Positions 9,230 through 17,184 of a DNA stretch of 64,000 nt are shown here, piece by piece. The notes beneath the pieces were generated by a model that was not told where the DNA came from, did not search any database, and worked only from the letters and a program-made list of their open reading frames with translations. Numbering within the stretch: position 1 is the stretch's first letter; every line of letters begins with the position of its first letter. A program made the position numbers and the translations under genes. The DNA comes from Actinocatenispora rupis (lineage in GTDB: Bacteria > Actinomycetota > Actinomycetes > Mycobacteriales > Micromonosporaceae): NCBI RefSeq assembly GCF_016861975.1, contig NZ_BOMB01000019.1, positions 62,001 to 126,000 on the forward strand, written 5' to 3'.

Positions 9230-9484
9230 TCAGTCCATTGTGGACGCGCCCACCGCGTCGGCCATCAGTTCCCGTGCGCGGTCCAGTATCCGGTGGGTCG
9301 ACCTGCGGTCGTCCAGGCCGGAGATGGCGAGTACGTCGGAACCGAACACGTCGGCGCCGAGTACGCGCGCGGTGTCCGGGTCGGTGCCCCGGCCCTGCTT
9401 GTGCCCGGGCGGCGTGAACGGAACGTACCCGCCGGCGCGGAAGGCGGCGAGGGCATCGAGTACCGGTGCCTGGGTGTGATCCAC
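9230..9484 (-). pseudogene. Remnant of Orn/Lys/Arg decarboxylase (N-terminal ~80 residues only)
   Basis: The minus-strand frame reads VDHTQAPVLDALAAFRAGG, then FTPPGHKQGRG and LGADVFGSDVLAISGLDDR, then ILDRARELMADAVGA. This is the unmistakable N-terminal segment of the PLP-dependent Orn/Lys/Arg decarboxylase family (normally about 480 residues or more). Homology stops at MADAVGA; the next codons encode Ser-Thr-Met-Asp and a stop, and those bases coincide with the palindrome GTCCATTGTGGAC at 9233-9245. The PLP domain is wholly absent. GTG at 9484 would be the old start, with no convincing ribosome-binding site. It is a truncated, inactive remnant. Confidence 0.75.
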
Positions 9485-9557
9485 GGAGTGGAAACCGCAC
9501 CGACGACGCTGCGGGAAACCTGGGTTTGCCGGGGAAGTACGCGGGCACCGGACAACC

Positions 9558-9992
9558 ATGCGGTACCCGATGCCCACGCTGACGTCCCTGGCCGAGGTCG
9601 CGCAGGTCCTCGAACACCACCGCGACGTGTACGTGCGGTGGTCGGCGGGCCCCGAGTCCGACTGCGTACAGGAGGGCAGCGTCGACGCGCTGACCGGGGC
9701 GGACCTGCCCGGCCTGTCGGCCAACCCGCTGGACGTCGCGTCCTGGTGGGAGGGTTCGGCTGCGCTCTGGGTGGCCCGCCGCCTCTACGACTACAGCCAC
9801 CTGCGCGAGGAGAAGGGCGAGCACGTCCGGCCCTGGGTACTCACCGGCGAGGCCGTCGACCGTGGACCCGACAACGAACCGCTGATCCGGTGCCGCGAAC
9901 CGATCGCGTGGATCGACCCGGTGGTCGTACGGGAGGCCACCGCCGAGATCGGCCGGCAGGAGGGGCCCTGGGGCACGCTGAACCGGCGCTGA
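9558..9992 (+). CDS. DUF6098 family protein (144 aa)
   Basis: A compact soluble protein matching, from memory, the actinobacterial DUF6098 pattern: PTLTSLAEV, YVRWSAGPESD, DALTGADLPGLSANPL near residue 45, WVARRLYDYSHLREEKG near residue 73 and WVLTGEAVDRGPDNEPL near residue 93. Function is unknown. Two ATG codons (9558 and 9570) are possible and neither has a strong ribosome-binding site; MPTLTSL at 9570 may be the true start. It is flanked by a decarboxylase remnant and an SDR gene on the other strand, so no operon is evident. Confidence 0.8.
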   Translation: MRYPMPTLTSLAEVAQVLEHHRDVYVRWSAGPESDCVQEGSVDALTGADLPGLSANPLDVASWWEGSAALWVARRLYDYSHLREEKGEHVRPWVLTGEAVDRGPDNEPLIRCREPIAWIDPVVVREATAEIGRQEGPWGTLNRR

Positions 9993-10091
9993 CACCGTCC
10001 GCGCCCGGCGTACCGAGTTCTCGCCGGCGGCCGGCTTTCCTTGCAGCCGCGCCATCGCGGCCGCGGCGCCACGGTGGGCGTCCGCGTCGCC

Positions 10092-10949
10092 TCAGCCCGG
10101 CATGGTCTCGCCGCCGGTCGGTGCCAGTACCTCGCCGGTGTAGTAGGACGACAGGTCGTTGCTGGCGAAGAACACGTACGAGGGCGCGATCTCGTCGGGC
10201 TGCGCGGGCCGCCGCATCGGTGCCTGGGCGCCGAAGTCCTCGACCTTCTCCGGCGGCAGGGTGGCGGGAATCAGCGGCGTCCACACCGGGCCGGGAGCCA
10301 CGCAGTTCACGCGGATCCGCCGCTTCGTGAGTGCCTGGGCCAGGGAGTACGTGAGGGCGATGACGGCGCCCTTGGTGGCGGAGTAGTCGATGAGGGTCCT
10401 GTTGCCGCGCAGGCCGTTGACCGAGGAGGTGTTGACGATCGCCGCGCCGTCGGGCAGGTGGGCGAGCGCGGCCCGGCTGACCCAGAAGTACGAGTGGATG
10501 TTGACCGCGAAGGTGCGCTCCCACTGCTCGTCGCCGAGGTCGGCGGGGTCGTCGACCGGCTCCTGGTACGCGGCGTTGTTGACCAGCAGGTCCAGTCCGC
10601 CGAGGCCGGCGGCGGCGTCGTCGACGACCGCGCGGCTGTGCGCCGCCTCGGCCAGGTCCCCAGGCAGCAGGACACACCGACGGCCCTCCGCGGTGACCAG
10701 GTCGCGGGTGTGCTCGGCGTCGTCGTGTTCGGACAGGTACGCCACGGCCACGTCGGCGCCCTCCTTGGCGAACGCGACGGCCGTGGCCCGCCCGATGCCC
10801 GAGTCCCCGCCGGTGATCAGCGCCCGGCGTCCGGCCAGCAGGCCGCGGCCACGGTAGTGGCGCATCTCGTCGTGCGGCTCCGGTTCCATCTCGCCCGTCT
10901 GCCCCGGGTACGGCTGGCGCTGCGCGGGTGGTGTCGTGTGCTCCGTCAT
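10092..10949 (-). CDS. SDR-family NAD(P)-dependent oxidoreductase (285 aa)
   Basis: A classical short-chain dehydrogenase of the glucose-dehydrogenase/YghA-like branch with a 40-residue N-terminal extension. The Rossmann motif TGGDSGIGRA is near residue 48, NNAA near residue 127, the catalytic Ser in IVNTSSVNG near residue 172, and YSATK (catalytic Tyr and Lys) near residue 187. The C-terminal PGPVWTPLIPATLP and LAPTGGETMPG complete the fold. It reduces or oxidises an alcohol or aldehyde; relatives are often linked to general stress. It is transcribed alone, with a DUF3040 gene just upstream on the same strand. Confidence 0.9.
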   Translation of the reverse strand: MTEHTTPPAQRQPYPGQTGEMEPEPHDEMRHYRGRGLLAGRRALITGGDSGIGRATAVAFAKEGADVAVAYLSEHDDAEHTRDLVTAEGRRCVLLPGDLAEAAHSRAVVDDAAAGLGGLDLLVNNAAYQEPVDDPADLGDEQWERTFAVNIHSYFWVSRAALAHLPDGAAIVNTSSVNGLRGNRTLIDYSATKGAVIALTYSLAQALTKRRIRVNCVAPGPVWTPLIPATLPPEKVEDFGAQAPMRRPAQPDEIAPSYVFFASNDLSSYYTGEVLAPTGGETMPG

Positions 10950-10977
10950 GCCCGACGCTTACCCGGGGTCCGGCGGC

Positions 10978-11286
10978 TCAACCCGGCCGGCCACGATCGG
11001 GTTCGTCGTGGCGGTCGGGCTGCCGGGCGCCGAAACCCCAGATGACGCCGACGATCGCCGGCCAGGCGGCGAGTACGCCGAGCGGGTTGCCGTGGGCGAT
11101 GAGTACTCCGCAGACCGGCAGGACGAGCAGGAGCAGGAAGCCGGTCAGGACCCGGATGCGGCCGTACCGGTGCTCGCGCGGCAGTCGTGGCCGTCCGCGG
11201 CGCAGCCCGTCGGCGAAGCGGTGGTCGGTGGCGGTGGCGGCCCGGTCGATCTCGTCGAGCAGGCGCCGTTCCTGTTGGTTCAGCAT
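10978..11286 (-). CDS. DUF3040 small membrane protein (102 aa)
   Basis: Starts MLNQQERRLLDEIDRAATAT, the typical amphipathic N-terminus of DUF3040 proteins, followed by two hydrophobic segments (residues 46-63 and 68-84) and a charged tail. These small membrane proteins are widespread in actinomycetes, with no established function. The SDR gene follows 28 bases downstream, so the two may be co-transcribed. Confidence 0.8.
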   Translation of the reverse strand: MLNQQERRLLDEIDRAATATDHRFADGLRRGRPRLPREHRYGRIRVLTGFLLLLVLPVCGVLIAHGNPLGVLAAWPAIVGVIWGFGARQPDRHDEPDRGRPG

Positions 11287-11482
11287 GGTGGTGGCGTACC
11301 CGGTTGGTCGGTGTCCACGCGGCGGGTGCGGAAGCGGTCGCCGGCCGCGGCGGGTCGGTTTCGGTTCGGTCCGACCGGCGGGGATTTCCGGGGCGTGGGC
11401 GTTTGCGGGTGGGCGGATGCGGGCAACCGCTGTACGGTGCGGGCGCCCCGAGGGGGCGGGGGCCGGCGCTGCAGGTGGGGGT

Positions 11483-11516
11483 CCGGTGGCCCGGCGCGAC
11501 GGCGCCGGGCCACCGG
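11483..11516 (-). terminator. Strong hairpin terminator of the CDGSH/methyltransferase/ligase operon
   Basis: A perfect 15-bp inverted repeat (CCGGTGGCCCGGCGC at 11483-11497, its complement at 11502-11516) with a four-base loop lies 34 bases past the stop of the last gene of the minus-strand operon. The rest of 11287-11550 shows no gene. Confidence 0.8.
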
Positions 11517-11550
11517 TGTGTCGGCAGGTGGCGCGCCGCGGCGGACCGGC

Positions 11551-11781
11551 TCACACCTCCCGGTCGTCGCGCCGTACGCGCCGGCGATGGCTGGTGTCGC
11601 ACCACGGGTACCGGCGGCTGCGGCGGCACGTGCAGACCGCGACCACGAAACGGTCCGAACGGGCCCGGGTTCCGTCCGGCAGCACCACCTCGACAGGTCC
11701 CTCGATCAGGACCGGACCGCCGGGCACGACCCGGACGGTGCGCGCGGCGGGCGCCGGACCGGCCGGCTCAGGCGTGTGCAC
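11551..11781 (-). CDS. CDGSH-type iron-sulfur protein (76 aa)
   Basis: A small protein that should carry a redox-active 2Fe-2S cluster bound by three Cys and one His. The ligand set is visible as C-T-C-R near residue 50 and YPWCDTSH near residue 58, the CDGSH signature with Thr in place of Gly. The N-terminal half is a beta strand region (GGPVLIEGPVEVVLPDG) common to actinobacterial members. Its start overlaps the end of the methyltransferase gene by 14 bases, so the two are translationally coupled. It probably donates or stores electrons or iron-sulfur clusters for an enzyme of this locus. Confidence 0.85.
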   Translation of the reverse strand: MHTPEPAGPAPAARTVRVVPGGPVLIEGPVEVVLPDGTRARSDRFVVAVCTCRRSRRYPWCDTSHRRRVRRDDREV

Positions 11782-12451
11782 GGATCACCACCAGTTCCTC
11801 CGTGTACTGGTCCGGGCGGATGCGGCCCAGGCGCCGCAACCAGCTCCGCTGCCGGCGCAGTACCGGGCCGAAAGGCAGCCGCCGGCGCGCCACGACCTCG
11901 GCCGACAGCCCCGAGGCGGACAGGTCGCGCAGGGTCCGGTGTTCGTCCGACAGCGTCGACTGGACCAGCAGCAGCACCCCGTCCGGGCCGAGCAGCCGCG
12001 GTGTCGCCGCGCAGATCCGGTCCAGTACCGACCGGCCGTCCGGCCCCGCCGCCCAGCTCCGGGACCGTGGCCCCGGCGTACCGGCGGCCGGCACGTACGG
12101 CGGGTTGGCCACGACGAACTGGTACCCGCGCCGGCCAGGACGGTGCAGATCGCCGCGCTCGACGCGCACCGGTACCCGCCGCAGCGTCGCGTTGAGCCGG
12201 GCGGACAGGACGGCCAGCGGCGAGATGTCCACCGCGGTGACGTGCGCCGCGCCCCGGCGCGCGGCGACCACGGCGAGCGCGCCGCTGCCGGTGCACAGGT
12301 CGAGTACGCGGGATCCGGGCAGGGTCCGCTCAGCCGACAGCGCCCCGGCCAGCAGCCAGGTGTCGTGCTGCGCCCGGTACACGCCGGGCAGTCGAATCAA
12401 CCACTGGGGCCGGATACCGCGGTACGGCCAGGTCAAACGCGCGCCGGTCAC
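11768..12451 (-). CDS. HemK/PrmC-like SAM-dependent methyltransferase (227 aa)
   Basis: A class I methyltransferase of the HemK2/Mtq2-like group. SAM-binding motif I is VLDLCTGSGALAV near residue 50, the acidic residue after strand 2 is in VTAVDISPLAV, and the catalytic signature is NPPYVP near residue 114, typical of N-methylation of amide or amine nitrogens. It lacks the N-terminal helical domain of true PrmC, so release-factor methylation is not assured. The ATG overlaps the upstream ligase stop as ATGA. Gene order suggests it modifies a product of the neighbouring ligase or diiron enzyme, which is inference. Confidence 0.85.
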   Translation of the reverse strand: MTGARLTWPYRGIRPQWLIRLPGVYRAQHDTWLLAGALSAERTLPGSRVLDLCTGSGALAVVAARRGAAHVTAVDISPLAVLSARLNATLRRVPVRVERGDLHRPGRRGYQFVVANPPYVPAAGTPGPRSRSWAAGPDGRSVLDRICAATPRLLGPDGVLLLVQSTLSDEHRTLRDLSASGLSAEVVARRRLPFGPVLRRQRSWLRRLGRIRPDQYTEELVVIRAHA

Positions 12452-13536
12452 CGACCCGCCGTCTGTGTGACCAGCCAGTCGACACTGCCGGCCACGCCCA
12501 GCCCGCGCGCGGCCCGCCGCAGCCGGCCGGCACCGGTACCGGAGCGTCGCAGTCGCGCCAGCGTACGCGTGACCAGGTCCTGGTCACCGGCGTCGGCGAG
12601 TGCCGCACCGACGTGGCGTACGAGCGCGTCGAGCAGTTCGCCGGCGGCCACCCGGACGCCGCGTCCGGTCGCGACGCCCGGGCCGTCGAGGCCGTACCGG
12701 GCCGCGGACCAGACCGCTGCGGCCGCGACCTCGCCGGGCAGCTGGGGCGCCGGCCGGCCGGCGGCGGCGTCCCGTTGCGCCGTGCGTACCAGGGCGCGGG
12801 CGAGGACGGCGAGCAGCACGGACTCCTCGACGGTGCCGGCCGCGTCCGCGGCGCGCAGCTCCACGGTCGGCAGGTGCTCGGATCGCCGCGCGAGCCAGAA
12901 CGACATGTGCCGGTCGACCAGGACGCCGCAGTCCACCAACCGGTCGACTGCCGCGTCGTACCGCTCCGCCGTGCCGAACGTCGGGGCGATCCCGAACCCC
13001 GGAAACCGGAACTGCAGCACCGCGCGCCAGCTGGCGTACCCGGTGTCGTCGCCGTCGTGGAACGGCGAGTTCGCGGACAGCGCGAGCAGCGTCGGCAACC
13101 ACGGCCCGATCCGGTCCAGTACGGCCACCGCCGTGTCGTGGTCGGGTACGCCGACGTGGACGTGGCAGCCGCAGGCCTGGTAGTCGCGCACGACGCCGGC
13201 GTAGTACCGCTGGATCCGCTCGAACCGGTCACCGCTGGTCGGCTCGGTCCTGCCGGGCAGAACCGGCACGCCGACCGACACCAGCCGTACGCCGCAGCGG
13301 CGGGCCGCCCCGGCCAGCGCCGACCGTGCCTCGACGAGCTGGGCGTGCAGGTCCGCGGCCTCGGTACAGACCCCGCTCGCCGCCTCCACCTGGCTGCGCA
13401 GCAGCTCGCGCTTGAGTTCCGCCCGGGTCGTGGGACACGCCGCCAGCACCCGGTCCGCGGCCGGTACTGGCCGGCGGGTTCCCGGATCGACGAGCAGGAA
13501 CTCCTCCTCGACGCCGAGGGTCGCGAGTTCGGCCAT
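12448..13536 (-). CDS. Carboxylate-amine ligase, GCS2/YbdK family (362 aa)
   Basis: An ATP-dependent ligase of the glutamate-cysteine ligase type 2 (YbdK) family, which joins a carboxylate to an amine. Diagnostic segments are LGVEEEFLLVDP near residue 7, ELLRSQVEAASGVC near residue 45, CGCHVHVGVPD near residue 129 and FPGFGIAPTFG near residue 177. Length fits the family. The start is ATG 13536, with GGGAGGT five bases upstream. It leads a three-gene coupled operon with the methyltransferase and the CDGSH protein. The true substrate is unknown; weak gamma-glutamylcysteine synthesis is described for relatives but may not be the role. Confidence 0.88.
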   Translation of the reverse strand: MAELATLGVEEEFLLVDPGTRRPVPAADRVLAACPTTRAELKRELLRSQVEAASGVCTEAADLHAQLVEARSALAGAARRCGVRLVSVGVPVLPGRTEPTSGDRFERIQRYYAGVVRDYQACGCHVHVGVPDHDTAVAVLDRIGPWLPTLLALSANSPFHDGDDTGYASWRAVLQFRFPGFGIAPTFGTAERYDAAVDRLVDCGVLVDRHMSFWLARRSEHLPTVELRAADAAGTVEESVLLAVLARALVRTAQRDAAAGRPAPQLPGEVAAAAVWSAARYGLDGPGVATGRGVRVAAGELLDALVRHVGAALADAGDQDLVTRTLARLRRSGTGAGRLRRAARGLGVAGSVDWLVTQTAGR

Positions 13537-13656
13537 GCGTACCTCCCGACCGCGCCTGTACCCGCGCGTCGCGTGGCGAACCACGACCGGATCACCCGAA
13601 CCGGGACTCTGCCCACCGGGAGGGTTTACCGGCGCCGGCAGCGCGCACCCCACCGT

Positions 13657-14520
13657 ATGGGTGTCTCGACTCTTCTCGACCGCGCCGCCGCCACGTCCTG
13701 GCTGGACCGGGTCGCCCGGCCGCTGCGGGCGGCGGCAGGCGCCGTCCTGCGCCCCCGCGGCCTGCGCGAGCTGCTGCAGGGCGTCCCGATCGGCCACGCC
13801 CTCCACCCGGTACTCGTCCAGGTACCCGTCGGAGCGTGGACCAGCGCCGCGGTACTGGACCTGATGCCCGGGCAGCGCCGGGCGGCGGACGTGTTGATCT
13901 CCGTCGGGTGGCTCGGCGCCCTCCCGGCGGCCACGGCGGGCTGGGCCGACTGGTCCGCCCAGCGCCCGGAACACCAGCGCGTCGGGCTGGTGCACGTCAC
14001 CGCCAACGTCCTGGCGCTCGGCCTGTACGCAGGCTCGTTGGTGGCCCGCGCCCGGGGCCGCAGGCTGCTCGGCCGTACCCTCTCCTACTCCGGGTACGCG
14101 GTGGCGGGGACGTCGGCGTACATCGGCGGGCACCTCGTGTACCGGCAGGCGGCCGCCGTCAACCACGCCGCGTCGGTGCCCTACCTGGCGCCGGGCGACT
14201 GGTCCGCGGCCGGTCCGCTGAGCGACGTACCGGAGGGTCGGCCGGTGGCCCGGATGGTCGACGGCATCCCGGTCTGCCTCTACCGCGACGGCGAGCACCT
14301 CTACGCGCTCGCGGACCGGTGCAGCCACCTGGCCGGGCCGCTGCACGACGGCGACGTGGCCGCCGGGGCGGTCACCTGTCCCTGGCACGGCAGCACGTTC
14401 GACCTGGCGGACGGCCGGCGACGGGGCGGTCCGGCCACCGCACCGCAGCCGTCGTTCGACACCCGGGTACGCGACGGCCAGGTCGAGGTCCGCTACCGCA
14501 GCGTCCGCAACCGCAGCTGA
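13657..14520 (+). CDS. DUF2231 membrane domain fused to a Rieske 2Fe-2S domain (287 aa)
   Basis: Residues 40-170 form a four-helix membrane domain of the DUF2231 type (HALHPVLVQVPVGAWTSAA, then LPAATAGWADW). Residues 185-287 are a Rieske ferredoxin domain: ligands C-S-H in DRCSHLAGPLHDGDV and C-P-W-H in TCPWHGSTFDL. The fusion would tether a one-electron 2Fe-2S carrier to the membrane. It is divergent from the ligase operon (120 bases between starts) and converges with the diiron-oxidase-like gene, leaving 17 bases between their stops. The ATG at 13657 lacks a strong ribosome-binding site. Electron donation to the nearby iron enzyme is plausible but unproven. Confidence 0.9.
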   Translation: MGVSTLLDRAAATSWLDRVARPLRAAAGAVLRPRGLRELLQGVPIGHALHPVLVQVPVGAWTSAAVLDLMPGQRRAADVLISVGWLGALPAATAGWADWSAQRPEHQRVGLVHVTANVLALGLYAGSLVARARGRRLLGRTLSYSGYAVAGTSAYIGGHLVYRQAAAVNHAASVPYLAPGDWSAAGPLSDVPEGRPVARMVDGIPVCLYRDGEHLYALADRCSHLAGPLHDGDVAAGAVTCPWHGSTFDLADGRRRGGPATAPQPSFDTRVRDGQVEVRYRSVRNRS

Positions 14521-14537
14521 GGTACGGACGCGGGCCG

Positions 14538-15527
14538 TCAGGGGGCCGGCAGCGGAGTGCGCAACGACGTCCGCCCCTCGTCCCAGGCGCCCGCCAGGTG
14601 CGCGGCGAACCGGTCCTCGACGAGTCCGGTCGCCTCCACCCCGAACACCACGTCCGGCGCGAGCGCGGGTTCCGTGTCGAGCAGCCCACCCACCACGTCG
14701 TGCCGCATGACCTGTTCGTGTACGGCGTCCGCCTCGATGTGTTCGGTGTAGAACTCGGCGCACTCGTCCGGCGCGCCCATCCGTTGCAGCGCCTCGGCGA
14801 GCCGGCGCGCCGACGGCGGGGTGGTGATCTCGGCCGCCGCGAAGTGCCCGACGAGCGCGCCGCGCAGACCCTGGTGCAGGCCCAGCAGCGACATCAGGTT
14901 GACCACGGCCAGCATCGGCCCGGGTACGTCGTCCAGGTACGCCAGGTACCGTGCGTCGAGGCCCAGTCCGGCCATCAGGTCGGCGAAGAGGCGCTGGTGC
15001 ATACGGTCCCCGCGCCCGGCGCCGTACTCGTCGTACTCGACGGCCACGAGCGCCGCCTTGGCCGGGCCGGACAGCCGGGGGATCACCCAGGCCTGCGGGT
15101 CGGCCTCCTTCAGGTGGTAGATCGACCGTTGCGCGACGTACTCCCGCATCTGGTCGAGGTCGCCGCGGTCCCGCAGCCGCCGCGCCAACCCGCCGCCGTC
15201 GACCGGTTCGACCAGGAGCGCGTCGATCGTCGCCGCCGCGTCCCGACCGCCCGACGTGCCGGCACGCAGCGCGTCGAGGAACGCCCGCTCCATCGTGCCC
15301 CGGAACTGCAGCAGCGCCGGATCCCACTCCCAGCCCGGATCCACGCCGGCGAACGACCGGTAGTGCAGCTCGTAGCACACGTGCAGGGCGAGCTGAAGGT
15401 CGTCACCGTACGGGTCGGCGCCGGCCACCGAGGGCGCGCGCAACGTACCTCCCGGCGGCGCGGCAAGCGCGTCGAGTACGGACGCCGACAGCACGCCGCG
15501 CGGCCGGGGCAGCTCGGGCCAGGTCAC
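14538..15527 (-). CDS. Haem-oxygenase-like diiron enzyme ('iron-containing redox enzyme' family, 329 aa)
   Basis: An all-helical protein of the Haem_oxygenas_2 / haem-oxygenase-like diiron oxidase family, whose studied members oxidise small molecules with a diiron centre. Candidate ligands are visible: E129 and H138 in the MREYVAQRSIYHLKE helix, E164 in VAVEYDEYG, H177 in DRMHQRLF, and the C-terminal helix EHIEADAVHE with H263, D267 and H270. The GTG at 15527 has AAGGTGGGG upstream and begins TWPELPRPRG. It sits apart from the coupled ligase operon because the Rieske gene intervenes, but CDGSH, methyltransferase, ligase and diiron genes recur as neighbours in actinomycetes as far as I recall. 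The substrate is unknown. Confidence 0.8.
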   Translation of the reverse strand: MTWPELPRPRGVLSASVLDALAAPPGGTLRAPSVAGADPYGDDLQLALHVCYELHYRSFAGVDPGWEWDPALLQFRGTMERAFLDALRAGTSGGRDAAATIDALLVEPVDGGGLARRLRDRGDLDQMREYVAQRSIYHLKEADPQAWVIPRLSGPAKAALVAVEYDEYGAGRGDRMHQRLFADLMAGLGLDARYLAYLDDVPGPMLAVVNLMSLLGLHQGLRGALVGHFAAAEITTPPSARRLAEALQRMGAPDECAEFYTEHIEADAVHEQVMRHDVVGGLLDTEPALAPDVVFGVEATGLVEDRFAAHLAGAWDEGRTSLRTPLPAP

Positions 15528-15913
15528 GGTTCCCCACCTTCCGGTCGCGGACCCTTCGGTCTTCCCGTCAGGCGGCCGGAGAAACGCCGCCACCCCACCG
15601 ACTCGTGCCCGGCAGCGGCGTGCGCCGTCGGGTGTCGCCACGGCGTGGGCGGTCGGGGGCCACAGCAGCCGTCGTACGCCGGCCTCGCCCTCGGCGCGGT
15701 GGACCTGCTGGCCGATGCCGCCCTCCGGCGCCGACCGAGCCCGGCCGCGCCGCCCGGCGGCAGCACAGTTCCCCGGCCACCAATGGCGGTGGTTCCGGAC
15801 CCGTTCGCCCGGGTCCTGCGGTACGTGCCGGCTTCGCCCACCCGACCCACCGTCCGGAACCGGCGACCGCCCACGATCCCTCGGTATCGGCAGGCGACTC
15901 GGCCGGCCCGTTG
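15528..15913. other. Intergenic region, no gene recognised
   Basis: About 390 bases upstream of the diiron-enzyme start. Every open frame here is arginine/proline-rich shadow sequence without a ribosome-binding site. It probably holds the promoter of the minus-strand diiron gene; I see no clear palindrome. Confidence 0.5.
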
Positions 15914-16228
15914 TCACCGCGAGCGGCGTACGTCCTCGGGATCGATCTGGCGGGGCGTCGCGGTGTGCGGCGGGTACGGGCGGTTGCGCCAGGCGATCCA
16001 CGCGCAGGTGGCGGCGACCGCGGCCGCCGCCACCACGATCCCCGCGATCCACGCGTAGTCGACCCGGCCGTGCGCGGCCCAGACCGCCAGGACGCCGAGT
16101 TCGCCGCCGGCCAGTCCGGCGCACGCGGCGAGCAGGATCCCGGCGCGCCGCGGGGCCGGTAGCAGGAGCCGGCCGCCGACGCCGAGCACGATGGCGGCCA
16201 GGCCGACTCCGACGATTGCGATGACCAT
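15914..16228 (-). CDS. Small three-helix membrane protein (104 aa)
   Basis: Starts MVIAIVGVGLAAIVLGVGG with GGGAGGC just upstream of the ATG at 16228. Three hydrophobic segments (about residues 3-22, 30-48 and 58-80) are followed by a polar, proline-containing tail ending DPEDVRRSR. No catalytic residues or named family are visible. It stands alone; the neighbouring sequence downstream of its start contains a transketolase remnant on the opposite strand. Confidence 0.6.
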   Translation of the reverse strand: MVIAIVGVGLAAIVLGVGGRLLLPAPRRAGILLAACAGLAGGELGVLAVWAAHGRVDYAWIAGIVVAAAAVAATCAWIAWRNRPYPPHTATPRQIDPEDVRRSR

Positions 16229-16363
16229 CGAGCCTCCCCTGTCGGTCGAGACCCGACAGCTACCCGGGATCCGCGGGCCCATGCCCGGGATGCGGTGGCG
16301 CCGCCCCGCAACCCGGGCAGGCGTCGCCCGGTTCTCCCTCTGCTCGCGCTTTCGCCGCGGCCG

Positions 16364-16606
16364 CTGTACGCCCGCGAGTGCGGGGCGGTGGTGACCGTGG
16401 AGGACCACCGGCCGGAGGGCGCACCCGGCGAGGCGGTGCTCGCGGACACCGGCACCGCGGCGCCCGTCACCCGGCTGGCCGTCCGCGACCTGCCCGGCTC
16501 CGGTACTCCGGCGGAGCTGCGGCACGCGGCGGGCATCGACGCGCAGGCGATCATGCGTGCCGCAACCTCCTTCGTACGTCCCCGTCCACCGGCGCACCAA
16601 CGCTGA
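16364..16606 (+). pseudogene. C-terminal remnant of a transketolase
   Basis: The plus-strand frame reads LYARECGAVVTVEDHRPEG, then GEAVLADTG, then RLAVRDLPGSGTPAEL and AAGIDAQAIMRAA. This is the C-terminal domain end of transketolase (EC 2.2.1.1; full length about 620-700 residues). Only about 75 residues remain and nothing upstream encodes the thiamine-binding domains. There is no plausible start. The frame is intact to its stop, so the truncation may be fairly recent. Confidence 0.75.
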
Positions 16607-16828
16607 GCCGGCGGGCCGGACACCGTGCGGCGCAACGGTTCCGGCCCGGCGGACCTGTCGCCCCTGTCCGACGTGTACGCCCGGGTGGCAGGTGTCCGGC
16701 CGCCGGGTGCGGACCGGCCGTCCGGGGGCGGAACGGGCGGACTGCCCGGCCCGGTACCGGCCGTGCGGGTGTAACCCGCGGAGTGGCGGGCAGACGGAGG
16801 GTGGATGTTCGTCAGTGAGGGGGAGACC

Positions 16829-17053
16829 ATGTCGGCGGAGACGGGGCACGTGACGGGTACGAAGGACAAGGACTACGACGTGATCTGGTTCGTGGAGACG
16901 TGTCTGAGCAACGTGTTGCGGTTGGAGGAGTACGCCGGGGATGCGGAGCGGGCGGGTGACGGTGAGCTGGCCGCGTTCTTCCGGCGGGCGCAGGAGAACA
17001 GCCGGAAGGGTGCGGAGCAGGGCAAGGAACTGCTCCTGCAACGCCTCGGCTGA
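16829..17053 (+). CDS. Conserved small helical protein (74 aa)
   Basis: Starts MSAETGHVTGTKDKDYDV after a strong GAGGGGGAG ribosome-binding site. The sequence is helical and highly charged: DVIWFVETCLSNVLRLEEY, then DAERAGDGELAAFFRRAQ and SRKGAEQGKELLLQRLG. Proteins of this length and pattern are common in actinomycetes and usually unannotated; ferritin-like two-helix packing is possible. No catalytic motif is seen. Confidence 0.75.
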   Translation: MSAETGHVTGTKDKDYDVIWFVETCLSNVLRLEEYAGDAERAGDGELAAFFRRAQENSRKGAEQGKELLLQRLG

Positions 17054-17184
17054 CCCGCCGGCACCCGCGGGCTCCGGCCCGTGCCGACGACACGTCGCAC
17101 GCCGGGCCCGCCACCGCGCGCCCGGGGCCGACCCTCAGTCCCCGGCGGGCCTGGGCGCGCCCGTCCGTCCACAGTGGACGATGA

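Noticed and set aside
4932-10055. Very long open frames antisense to the propeller, LacI and neighbouring genes
   Set aside because: They are rich in Arg, Pro and Ala with no family signal, as expected of shadow frames opposite GC-rich genes.
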